NCBI GenBank assembly: GCA_023488865.1
Contig: JAMDDG010000299.1
Location: 1 to 35,291, forward strand
DNA length: 35,291 bases
Reading direction: 5' to 3'
Origin: Bacteroidota bacterium
GTDB taxonomy: Bacteria > Bacteroidota > Bacteroidia > Bacteroidales > Prolixibacteraceae
The stretch's first letter is position 1; the number at the start of each line of letters is the position of its first letter. The notes beneath the pieces were generated by a model. That model was not told the origin of the DNA. It saw only the letters and a list, made by a program, of their open reading frames with translations, and did no database searches. A program made the translations under genes and the position numbers. Positions 27,852-34,452 of this stretch are shown here, piece after piece.

Positions 27852-27942
27852 AAAATTACAGTTCGAGCAAAAGAAAATCAATCAGATTCATTTGCTTGAT
27901 ACCCTGATAATCATCCCCTATAATCATGTCGTTTAGCGTAAT
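27852..27942 (-). repeat. 91-bp direct repeat, copy A
   Basis: It matches 31144-31234 at 86 of 91 positions in the same orientation. The five differences are two silent and three missense if read as the ATPase tail. Together the copies bracket both ATPase genes. Confidence 0.92.
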
Positions 27943-27995
27943 CACGTATTTGGGATAGTTGTCGTTGATCATCAGCAAACCACCACAAGATCCTT
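27852..27995 (-). pseudogene. 3'-end remnant of an AAA_14/DUF4143-type ATPase gene (longer copy)
   Basis: Reading the minus strand in a frame different from the neighbouring ATPase gives KGSCGG..INDNYPKYVITLND, then MIIGDDYQGIKQMNLIDF, LLLEL and a stop. NYPKYV followed by GIKQ.N..DFLL is the typical C-terminus of Bacteroidota AAA_14/DUF4143 ATPases. No body of that gene is attached: just upstream on the minus strand is the stop codon of a different ATPase (28011). The last 91 bp are repeated at 31144-31234. The left boundary is the stop codon; the right boundary is approximate. Confidence 0.7.
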
Positions 27996-28010
27996 TAACC
28001 GGTATTTTGT

Positions 28011-29492
28011 TTAGATATTTAAGCTTGATTTATTTAAGAACAAACATTCCATTGTCAACGAATTGGATATTATATCATTGGAATGCGAATTGCTTGTAAT
28101 TCCAAAGGTGGTGATCATGGTAATGAAGATGTTTTTCTTTGTTTTGGTCATATTTATAAGAACATCCTTTTTTTGCCTGAGTTTTTTTGCATAATCTGCA
28201 TCAATTGTAAATTCAGCTTCCGAGAACTTCATTTCGCAAAGGTTAATGGAGGCATCTTTCCTGTCGATCAGCAGATCGATCTGAGTTCCAATGTCAGACG
28301 AATTTTTTTGTGCAGAATAGTGCCAGGGGCCATGAAAAGTTCCAACCATTCCAATCCCAAGTGCATTTTTGATATGTTGTATATGTTTCATACAGATCCC
28401 TTCAAAAGTATACCCAGCCCATGCTCTTCTCCGTGGATCATTTTGCTTGGATAGCCAATATCCCTCTCCGGGATCTCTTTTACCCAGGGGTTTTATCCAG
28501 TCAAAATAAAAAAGTGTAAATTCATCGGTAACCCGGTAAATCACATCATTTGATTTTTTTCCAAAGGGAATCCATGACTCGATAAAGCCCGATTCTTCCA
28601 ATTCTTCCAGTATCTGGCTGGCCGTACCCCCGCTTGGAATCTTGGCTGCGGATAAAATCAGGTTTCGGCTCATTCCTGATCGGTTCTGTCTTAATGCCTC
28701 AATAATTCTGATATGCTGATCGCTTTGATCGAAAAGTGATGCGTATAGCTTTTCAAATTCACTCCTTAATAGTCCTCCCCTCGAAAAGCAGATTTTATCT
28801 ATAATTTGCACCGATGAAAGACCTGGTTCTGCCTGTTTCAGGTAGTATGGCACACCACCCAAGGCCATGTAAAGCGAAATGATTTGAAATCTGGTAAGTA
28901 CAACTCCCCTCGATTTCAAAAAGCTTTCAGCTTCCGGAATTGTAAAAGGTAATAACCTGATTTGACGGGTAAGTCTGTTGTGAAGTCCCCCTTTGGAGTT
29001 AACAATTTTTTGAATCATCCAGGAGGCGGCGGATCCGCAAACAACCAGAACCAGGTTGCTTTGTTTCGAACCAAAACTATTCCAGAAATGCTCTAGTGCT
29101 GCTAAGAATTTCGATTTCGGAGTATTTAGCCACGGCAGTTCATCAATAAAAACAACCCTTTTGCCAGTATCTTGTTTCTGTTTTAACGATTCTATAAATT
29201 GCTCCAGAAAAGAAAAAGCTTCAAACCACGATCCTGGAGTTTGAGGTAGGATACCAATTCCGATGGCATTTTTAAGCGATTGCGCGAAGTTTTTTAGCTG
29301 CACTGTCAGTGATGCCTGGTGAACACCCACCATTTCAAAACAGATCGAATCCCCATAAAATTCCCTGATCAGAAAAGTTTTACCCACCCTGCGGCGACCA
29401 TAAACCGCCATGAATTCCGGATCTGGTGAATGAAAGGCTGTTGCTAGTATTTCGGTTTCATTAATTCTTCCTATGATCTTTTCTTTTGCCAT
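28011..29492 (-). CDS. P-loop ATPase with winged helix and PD-(D/E)XK C-terminus (DUF234-like, STAND/MNS-type)
   Basis: The start is the ATG at 29492 (493 residues, MAKEKIIGRI); an in-frame TTG at 29534 falls inside the promoter repeats and is unlikely. Walker A is YGRRRVGKTF (31-40), Walker B VVFIDEL (113-119), and VVCGSAASWM (150-159) is the following strand. A winged helix lies at about 262-310 (HIRIIEALRQNRSGMSRNLIL). The C-terminal domain (about 350-470) has GTQIDLLID with Asp406 and LCEMK with Glu420/Lys422, a PD-(D/E)XK nuclease-like pattern as in DUF234. Biological role is unknown for the family; DNA binding is likely. It is preceded by three 53-bp repeats carrying promoter-like elements. 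Confidence 0.85.
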   Translation of the reverse strand: MAKEKIIGRINETEILATAFHSPDPEFMAVYGRRRVGKTFLIREFYGDSICFEMVGVHQASLTVQLKNFAQSLKNAIGIGILPQTPGSWFEAFSFLEQFIESLKQKQDTGKRVVFIDELPWLNTPKSKFLAALEHFWNSFGSKQSNLVLVVCGSAASWMIQKIVNSKGGLHNRLTRQIRLLPFTIPEAESFLKSRGVVLTRFQIISLYMALGGVPYYLKQAEPGLSSVQIIDKICFSRGGLLRSEFEKLYASLFDQSDQHIRIIEALRQNRSGMSRNLILSAAKIPSGGTASQILEELEESGFIESWIPFGKKSNDVIYRVTDEFTLFYFDWIKPLGKRDPGEGYWLSKQNDPRRRAWAGYTFEGICMKHIQHIKNALGIGMVGTFHGPWHYSAQKNSSDIGTQIDLLIDRKDASINLCEMKFSEAEFTIDADYAKKLRQKKDVLINMTKTKKNIFITMITTFGITSNSHSNDIISNSLTMECLFLNKSSLNI

Positions 29493-29501
29493 AAGATCGA
29501 T

Positions 29502-29660
29502 TTTGGCTGCATTTAAACATCTATAACCAGCCAAAAATACACAATTAGTTTTGATTTGGCTGCATTTACTAAATTATTATCAGCCAAAAATACATATATA
29601 CTCTCGTTATGGCTGCATTTAATTATTTATTATCAGCCAAAATATTTTATTGATCAGATA
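29502..29660 (-). repeat. Three 53-bp tandem promoter/operator-like units
   Basis: The blocks GGCTGCATTTA (at 29505, 29558, 29611) and CAGCCAAAA (at 29528, 29581, 29634) recur with an exact 53-bp period, while the bases between them differ. Within unit 1 TTTTGGCTG and CAGCCAAAA are a perfect inverted repeat 18 bp apart. On the minus strand each unit contains TATTTTTGGCTG or nearly so, joining a TAnnTTTG -7 element to an operator half-site. The units lie immediately upstream of the ATPase start at 29492. Confidence 0.85.
29532..29539 (-). promoter_or_regulatory. -7 element for the 28011-29492 ATPase
   Basis: Minus strand TATTTTTG fits the Bacteroidota -7 consensus TAnnTTTG, 40 bp before the ATG at 29492. 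A second copy is at 29585-29592, and the third unit has a version one base short near 29638-29644. I see no clear -33 TTG at the right distance. Confidence 0.45.
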
Positions 29661-29806
29661 TACAACATCATAATATCTCTATCTCAATCGCTCGGGCATC
29701 AATATCTCCCTCTGCCGTAAGTTGATTTGCCTGATTTGGGAATATAACTTGGATCTAGTGCGATAACCGTTTCAGTAGAGACTGTTTGTTTGATACCCTG
29801 ATATCT
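29661..29806. other. Intergenic DNA between the two ATPase genes
   Basis: The rest of the 314-bp gap beyond the 53-bp repeats. It holds the possible transposase fragment (about 29699-29804) and a 20-bp match to the ATPase-tail repeat at 29784-29803. I see no intact gene. Confidence 0.5.
29699..29804 (-). pseudogene. Probable degenerate transposase fragment
   Basis: The minus strand reads RYQGIKQTVSTETV, then IALDPSYIPKSGKSTYGRGR, then Y and a stop. The ALDPSYI.KSGK.T.G.G.YW pattern resembles a stretch around the first catalytic Asp of Bacteroidota IS4-like transposases, with the expected Trp codon replaced by TGA. The identification rests on memory of that pattern only and covers about 35 codons. 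Confidence 0.4.
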
Positions 29807-31003
29807 TTAATACAAAAACCCAAACGACCAAAACGGGATCTTATTTTGTTGGGCATATTCTATATTGTCGGCGACCACATAGGCGTTTTCAATTCCTGTA
29901 ATTTGTTTGCGGGTTTTGTTTTTGCCTCCAATTTCAAAGGTGTATTTATGGTCGACCAGAAAATCACTCTTGTCTATAGCGTTAATGGCGTGAAGAACCT
30001 GAAGTTGGTTTAAAAAGAAGGTTTCCCGTAAGGTTCCCTGATTTGATTGATGATCTGTCAGTGTATTGACAAGATTCGGATTATTCAGGTATATTTTTTC
30101 GGGTTTGTTCATTTTAGTGATTCCATGGGCGCTGGTTTGTAAAAGTATTAATAGATCAGCCTTCTCGAGCAGATATAAATATCGAACGAGTGTTTCACGA
30201 CTCACCCCCACCTGCTGACTGAGATTCACAATATTGGGCTTGTAAGGAACAATCTCCGCCAGTATGGCAATGAGCTTTCTTAAATAATGGACTGCATTAA
30301 AGTCAATATTTTCAACTGATGGTAAATCGCTGTCCAATAAATGATTTACTGTTTGTTTAAGCCTGATTTGAAATTCGGCTTCACCTTCCCTGAAAAAGGG
30401 ATAATATCCGAATTGGAGATACTCTTCGAAAAGTTTTAGCGGTTTTATTTTCTCCAGAATAGCCGGAATCCTTTTTGACGCATTTTTCAAAAGATCGTCC
30501 AGATCAAGAACTGGAAGATGATAATTGTATTTTAATGCGATAAACTCCCGAAAAGACAAGCCCTGTAATTTATAAAGGATGGCTCGCCGGCTTAAATCAG
30601 CTTTCCCTCTGTAAATATCCAATGCGGAAGAACCGGTTATTGCAATCTTTAGATCAGGGAAATAATCATATATGTTTTTGATCTCCTGCGACCAGTTTTT
30701 GTATTTGTGAATTTCATCCAGAAAAAGATACTTCCCACCCTTTTTTACAAACTCATCTGCAAAACTAACAAGGGTGTTTTTTGAAAAATATAAATCATCA
30801 AGGTTTGCATAAATAACTTCATCTGGTGTTTTATTTAAATTTTCCCTGATGTATTGGAGCAATAGCGTAGTTTTCCCAACACCTCTCGCTCCGGTTATCG
30901 CTATTAATCGGTTGTTCCAGTTAATCTTATTCCATAAATAACGTTTGAAAGAGGTATCAACAGCGGCGATCCTTGATGCTGAAAATTGAAACAATTTTTC
31001 CAT
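29807..31003 (-). CDS. AAA_14/DUF4143-like P-loop ATPase with winged helix
   Basis: The start is the ATG at 31003 (398 residues); the in-frame TTG at 31057 lies inside a palindrome upstream of the -7 element. Walker A is TGARGVGKTT (37-46), Walker B YLFLDEI (92-98), and AITGSSALDI (121-130) follows. SRRAILYKLQGLSFREF is the family's conserved linker. A winged helix at about 256-290 includes VNLSQQVGVSRETLVRYLYLLEKADLL. The C-terminal DUF4143-like part has SDFLVDHKYTFEIGGK (Asp347, Glu357, Lys361), a candidate PD-(D/E)XK-like core. Function is unknown; the family is abundant and patchily distributed. It differs from the 28011 ATPase in domain type, so the two are not recent duplicates. Confidence 0.87.
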   Translation of the reverse strand: MEKLFQFSASRIAAVDTSFKRYLWNKINWNNRLIAITGARGVGKTTLLLQYIRENLNKTPDEVIYANLDDLYFSKNTLVSFADEFVKKGGKYLFLDEIHKYKNWSQEIKNIYDYFPDLKIAITGSSALDIYRGKADLSRRAILYKLQGLSFREFIALKYNYHLPVLDLDDLLKNASKRIPAILEKIKPLKLFEEYLQFGYYPFFREGEAEFQIRLKQTVNHLLDSDLPSVENIDFNAVHYLRKLIAILAEIVPYKPNIVNLSQQVGVSRETLVRYLYLLEKADLLILLQTSAHGITKMNKPEKIYLNNPNLVNTLTDHQSNQGTLRETFFLNQLQVLHAINAIDKSDFLVDHKYTFEIGGKNKTRKQITGIENAYVVADNIEYAQQNKIPFWSFGFLY

Positions 31004-31021
31004 TTTGTCAGATGCTTTCTG

Positions 31022-31029
31022 CAAATATA
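31022..31029 (-). promoter_or_regulatory. -7 element for the 29807-31003 ATPase
   Basis: Minus strand TATATTTG is an exact fit to TAnnTTTG, 19 bp before the ATG at 31003. A perfect palindrome covers the -33 region just upstream. Confidence 0.55.
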
Positions 31030-31036
31030 GCAATAT

Positions 31037-31058
31037 ATTGACAGATGCATCTGTCAAT
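31037..31058. promoter_or_regulatory. Perfect 22-bp palindrome, probable operator
   Basis: The half ATTGACAGATG (31037-31047) is followed directly by its reverse complement CATCTGTCAAT (31048-31058), with no mismatch and no spacer. It begins 8 bp upstream of the TATATTTG element, where a repressor dimer would block the -33 contact. A related half-site, TGTCAGATGC, occurs again at about 31007 between the -7 element and the start codon. Confidence 0.7.
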
Positions 31059-31143
31059 TACATCTTTTTATTTTTGGTATCATATTTAGGAATCACTCAT
31101 TTGTGCCTACGGCATGGATTTTCTGAATTACCAGATTGATGAC

Positions 31144-31234
31144 AAAATTACTGTTCGAGCAAAAGAAAATCAATCAAATTCATCTGCTTGATACCCTGAT
31201 AATCATTCCCTGTAATCATGTCGTTTAGCGTAAT
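31144..31234 (-). pseudogene. ATPase 3'-end remnant, 91-bp direct repeat copy B
   Basis: The minus strand gives ITLNDMITGNDYQGIKQ, then MNLIDFLLLEQ and a stop, nearly the same as 27852-27942 (86 of 91 bases). It begins 3 bp after the hipA stop codon and has no ATPase body attached. Confidence 0.8.
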
Positions 31235-31237
31235 TTC

Positions 31238-32467
31238 TTAATCCCTGATCTTATCCATCGCTGTTTGAATATTGTTACTTGTTTCTTTGGTGATGCCATA
31301 TTCACTGGCAATTGCGCCCCATTGGCTTATGGCCTCCTGAACCTCTTCGATTATGGAGCTTGCATTTTTCAACCCGAAATGTGCGGACAATTTCATAAGC
31401 TCTTTTCGTCCCGGATTTTTACTTTCCCCGGCTATCATGGTACTGTGAAACCCGTATCCGGAATACGAGAAGGTAAGATCGTAGGCCGGTGCAAACCGCC
31501 ATTCTCCTTTGGCATCCAATAGGAAAGAGAAATTCTTGCTGTGGTCATCCCGGTTATGCGAATACACGTTAAATGCAGCCAACCTGAAAATTTTTTCATA
31601 GGCTTTCACATGCTTTTCCAGCCGGAAAGCACAATCCATCAAATGCCCGTAATCCATTGTACTCATCCTGAAGTTGTCGTGCATGATACCAGAAGCGGTG
31701 TGTGTATGCAGACGTTTCTCAGCTGCCCGGTCAAACCGCTTTGTCCCAAAATATACCTGTCCTGATTTCCCTTTAAAAAGACGGCATTCACTCATTTCTA
31801 TGCCTGCCAGAAGGGCCATTTTGTGATAAGCAAATTCGATGTTCGCGATCTCCCTGTTATCAGATGATGACGGGAATTTGATGATCCATTCGTCATAGCC
31901 TTCCGGGATGTTGTCCACACCGTGTATCAGGTCGTCGGTCAGCGGGTTGTAAGCAGCAAAAATCTTTGGCCTGGCGCCACCTGAAGATCCTCCGAGGATA
32001 AACAATTCCTCGATAATCTCTGAGCTGGTGCCCTGGAGTATGTGGCTCATTTCAGTGGCAAGGATATCCAGTTCGGGAACAAGGTCTGTTGTCTTTTCAG
32101 GTTTAATTTCTGGTCTGTAAGCAAGGGCCCCCATTCCCCGTGATCCGACATAAGCCAGCCGGTCCAAAGGTGTTATCCTACCAATGTCAATCCCTTTTGC
32201 AGATAAGGAGCGGTCCAATAATAGTCGGCCCCAGCCATCAGGTAATGAGTCGTTGAATACCCCAAACAACCCGTCAAAAGGTTGTTTCTCGGCACTTACT
32301 ATATCACCTGAAAAAGGGAGTTTTATGGGCGAAAGATTAAGCCCGGTTTTAAGGTAATCAGTATTGTACCTGAAATATATTTTTTGGCCGGAAAGCACCA
32401 GTTCCCCAACTTCAAGGCTATTTCCCCCGAGAAGCAGCGATACGAACAATTTATTGATACCGGCCAT
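31238..32467 (-). CDS. hipA: HipA-family serine/threonine kinase toxin
   Basis: 409 residues. The N-terminal couple-hipA-type domain occupies about 1-115 (FDGLFGVFNDSLPDGWGRLLLDR). The kinase core has a Gly/Ser-rich loop ILGGSSGGARPK (157-168) and the ATP-side lysine strand YDEWIIKFPS. Catalytic HNRDDHSKNF follows, with Asp307 aligned to Asp309 of E. coli HipA, and then metal-binding FAPAYD (Asp330). All key residues are present, so it should be active. HipA kinases phosphorylate aminoacyl-tRNA synthetases in studied cases and slow growth. It starts 10 bp after the hipB stop codon, so the two form an operon, and its own stop codon is 3 bp from an ATPase-tail repeat. Confidence 0.93.
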   Translation of the reverse strand: MAGINKLFVSLLLGGNSLEVGELVLSGQKIYFRYNTDYLKTGLNLSPIKLPFSGDIVSAEKQPFDGLFGVFNDSLPDGWGRLLLDRSLSAKGIDIGRITPLDRLAYVGSRGMGALAYRPEIKPEKTTDLVPELDILATEMSHILQGTSSEIIEELFILGGSSGGARPKIFAAYNPLTDDLIHGVDNIPEGYDEWIIKFPSSSDNREIANIEFAYHKMALLAGIEMSECRLFKGKSGQVYFGTKRFDRAAEKRLHTHTASGIMHDNFRMSTMDYGHLMDCAFRLEKHVKAYEKIFRLAAFNVYSHNRDDHSKNFSFLLDAKGEWRFAPAYDLTFSYSGYGFHSTMIAGESKNPGRKELMKLSAHFGLKNASSIIEEVQEAISQWGAIASEYGITKETSNNIQTAMDKIRD

Positions 32468-32477
32468 TGGTTATTGC

Positions 32478-32750
32478 TTAATCTTTAAATAATTTTTTAA
32501 TATCATCAAGGTTTTCCTTTAAAAGCAGGAGGTTGTCAAATTCATTCAACCGTCCTAAAAGGTGCATCAGTTTCAGCAGCGAATCCAGCGATATTTTTCC
32601 GGTATTCTCGAAACGCTTTAAACTGCCCAGGGATACGCCCGAACGTTCGGCCATCTCTTCCTGCGACATTTTTAGTTGCTTTCGCAAGGAGCGGTGTCTT
32701 TCGGCCAGTGCTTTACTTACCTTCAGTGGCGTTGGTCCTAATGAATACAT
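32478..32750 (-). CDS. hipB: HipB-like XRE-family antitoxin/repressor
   Basis: 90 residues from the ATG at 32750 (MYSLGPTPLKVSKAL); an in-frame TTG at 32774 lies within the -7 element and is unlikely to be the start. The XRE helix-turn-helix covers about 28-60 (KQLKMSQEEMAERSGVSLGSLKRFE). The rest (LDSLLKLMHLLGRLNEFDNLL) completes the domain. It is expected to bind HipA and repress the operon through the near-palindrome at 32793-32818. Confidence 0.9.
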   Translation of the reverse strand: MYSLGPTPLKVSKALAERHRSLRKQLKMSQEEMAERSGVSLGSLKRFENTGKISLDSLLKLMHLLGRLNEFDNLLLLKENLDDIKKLFKD

Positions 32751-32771
32751 TTTTTTGGTTAAAATATTATC

Positions 32772-32779
32772 CAAATATA
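32772..32779 (-). promoter_or_regulatory. -7 element of the hipBA promoter
   Basis: Minus strand TATATTTG fits TAnnTTTG exactly and lies 22 bp before the hipB ATG. It is identical in sequence to the -7 element of the ATPase at 29807-31003. Confidence 0.55.
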
Positions 32780-32792
32780 GCTATAAATATTA

Positions 32793-32818
32793 AATACGGC
32801 TAATATATTATCTGTATT
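32793..32818. promoter_or_regulatory. hipBA operator, 26-bp near-palindrome
   Basis: Perfect core TAATATATTA (32801-32810) with AATAC (32793-32797) and GTATT (32814-32818) placed symmetrically; 11 of 13 half-site positions match. It covers the -33 region of the hipBA promoter, as expected for HipB autorepression. Confidence 0.65.
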
Positions 32819-33164
32819 TTATTGATTGTGCTTTTATGGATTGCCTTACTTATTTGAAAAGGTGTTTAAATATACTTATCGCAAACAATAGTTGTTGAAA
32901 TATTTGTGCTATTTTGTAAATAGTCATTTGAATATTTGCAACTTGTTATTCATTATAAACTTATACGATGAAATGGCCATGATTTGACAATCATCAATCG
33001 TGATGAAAATAATCTCAGGGCTATTCCATTTGGCAATTAAAAAACAAATTATTTACAAATGAAACGACTATAAAAAAATCTTCCACACGCAGGCTAATCC
33101 GCCAGCTGGCGGATCGGGTGTTCCATCCCGCACCTGCGGGATTAAAAAACAAAATCACAAACAG
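32819..33164. other. AT-rich intergenic region between divergent genes
   Basis: 346 bp, AT-rich in its first two thirds, with several partial TTTG motifs but no clear promoter. Its last third holds the REP-like hairpins and a duplicated leader: ATTAAAAAACAAA at 33036-33048 followed by ATGAAACGACTATAA (a four-codon dead ORF), and again at 33141-33153 followed by the real ATGAAAAGG. I see no gene. Confidence 0.6.
33097..33141. repeat. REP-like double GC-rich hairpin
   Basis: ATCCGCCAGCTGGCGGAT (33097-33114) is a perfect 18-bp palindrome, and TCCCGCA (33126-33132) pairs with TGCGGGA (33135-33141). Both are GC-rich islands in AT-rich DNA, 24 bp before the next start codon. They look like a dispersed Bacteroidota intergenic repeat. 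Confidence 0.65.
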
Positions 33165-34439
33165 ATGAAAAGGGAAAATGAACTATTTGCACCTCAAATT
33201 GATTCGGTTATCAGTAATTTAAGTCCGGAGATGGATTTAATGTGCTGTAGTATTTACCTTATGCTAAAGGAAATATACGAACTGTTTAGCTGTGTAAAAC
33301 CTATTGGTGACGACGATGTCAGGCATATTTGGATTGAAGCAGAGAGAGGACCGCTGGAAGCTTTCGGCGATTATGAAGAATACAAAGAGTGCGGCGAGGT
33401 CGAAAGTCCGGATGATTTTGAACAACTTTGGAAAGCCTATTATCCTGCGAAGGCAAAATGGTATCAATTCCAAACCGCGAGATACAAGGATGATCAGTAT
33501 TTTTATTTTGATGGAAAGCTGATCTTTTCAATTGATATAAATTCTGAGATTCCGGACAGTAAACCAGGTTTGAACCTGGAGTATATTCAACGTTTCCTTG
33601 AATGGTTATTGGAAAGAATAAATGATGAAACCGAAAAGCTCAAGAATGATATATTTTCCTATAATCTTTATATTCTGCAAAACCTTCCTTTCACGAAAAG
33701 ATTTGGCCGTATCAGGCGACAAGATTTTTGGGATATACTTGGAGAGGAATCTTTTCGTCCGGATATTGCCCTGGGTCAAGATTTAATAGAAAAGCTGAAA
33801 CAAGCATTGAATTGGATAAAAGATAAGGAATCGACTCTTTTGCATGAAATGACGGCCAACGAGTTTTACAGGATTTGCGAAATTTGTTACGATGCAAATG
33901 GCTATTTTAAAGACCAAAACAAGACCCTCCCTTCCCGCGAAAAATATTTGAGCATGGCTGATGGCCGTGATGCCGGGTTGAGGGATATTGCCGCAGATTC
34001 GCCAATGGCTTTTTCTGAATGGTTCCACAGCGATTGCATGCTAGGCGCTCACCCATGGGAGATTTGCCGGGGAGGCAATTCAACCCATATCTCTCTGTTT
34101 GCTTCACCTAAAGATGGTAAATGGAGCATCCGTTTGGCCGGCCCTGGTATCAGCAGGGTGGAAGAAACCGTACGGATGGCGGTTGCCTTGTATGAAAACG
34201 ATATTCCTTTTGAATTGAGCGATGCCGAAGAAATCGTTAACATGATTTCAGGTACTGATTTAATTGGAATAGTCCCCGATACGGTAGTTCCCCGTTATTG
34301 CCATAGTCTGTTTCCAAAAGATGACCGGATTATTGATTTTATGAATCTTGATAACGACGAAAGTACACAACATGCGATCTTAGGGAAGACCTATTGGTAT
34401 CCTTTGGAAAAGATTGAACATAATTGCAAAACAATTTAA
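33165..34439 (+). CDS. Unrecognised 424-residue soluble protein upstream of a HigA-like antitoxin
   Basis: I do not recognise this protein. It has no signal peptide or membrane helix. The N-terminal two thirds are acidic and helical (EIYELFSCVK, RFLEWLLERINDETEKL). The C-terminal third (about 285-410) looks like a separate alpha/beta domain with conserved-looking GAHPWEICRGGNSTHISLF (about 291-309), then WSIRLAGPGISRVEETVRMAVALYENDIPFEL. That His/Trp/Glu cluster and the following strand-helix pattern could be an active or binding site. A HigA-like gene begins 13 bp downstream (or overlaps it if the earlier ATG is used), so the two look like an operon, and this protein could be a toxin or effector. 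That is inference from position only. Confidence 0.75.
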   Translation: MKRENELFAPQIDSVISNLSPEMDLMCCSIYLMLKEIYELFSCVKPIGDDDVRHIWIEAERGPLEAFGDYEEYKECGEVESPDDFEQLWKAYYPAKAKWYQFQTARYKDDQYFYFDGKLIFSIDINSEIPDSKPGLNLEYIQRFLEWLLERINDETEKLKNDIFSYNLYILQNLPFTKRFGRIRRQDFWDILGEESFRPDIALGQDLIEKLKQALNWIKDKESTLLHEMTANEFYRICEICYDANGYFKDQNKTLPSREKYLSMADGRDAGLRDIAADSPMAFSEWFHSDCMLGAHPWEICRGGNSTHISLFASPKDGKWSIRLAGPGISRVEETVRMAVALYENDIPFELSDAEEIVNMISGTDLIGIVPDTVVPRYCHSLFPKDDRIIDFMNLDNDESTQHAILGKTYWYPLEKIEHNCKTI

Positions 34440-34452
34440 TAGCACATCAAAT

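Noticed and set aside
28083..28454. Plus-strand open frame of 123 codons inside the 28011-29492 ATPase
   Set aside because: It is antisense to a well-supported ATPase with clear motifs and has no domain pattern of its own.
29502..29660. CRISPR-like array before the ATPase gene
   Set aside because: Only three units, the conserved parts are two separate blocks of about 10 bp rather than one repeat, the variable parts are AT-rich drifted sequence, and no cas genes are near.
31105..31117. Small TGCC-TAC-GGCA hairpin in the gap before the second ATPase-tail copy
   Set aside because: A 4-bp stem is too short to stand as a feature, though similar short hairpins occur in Bacteroidota intergenic DNA.
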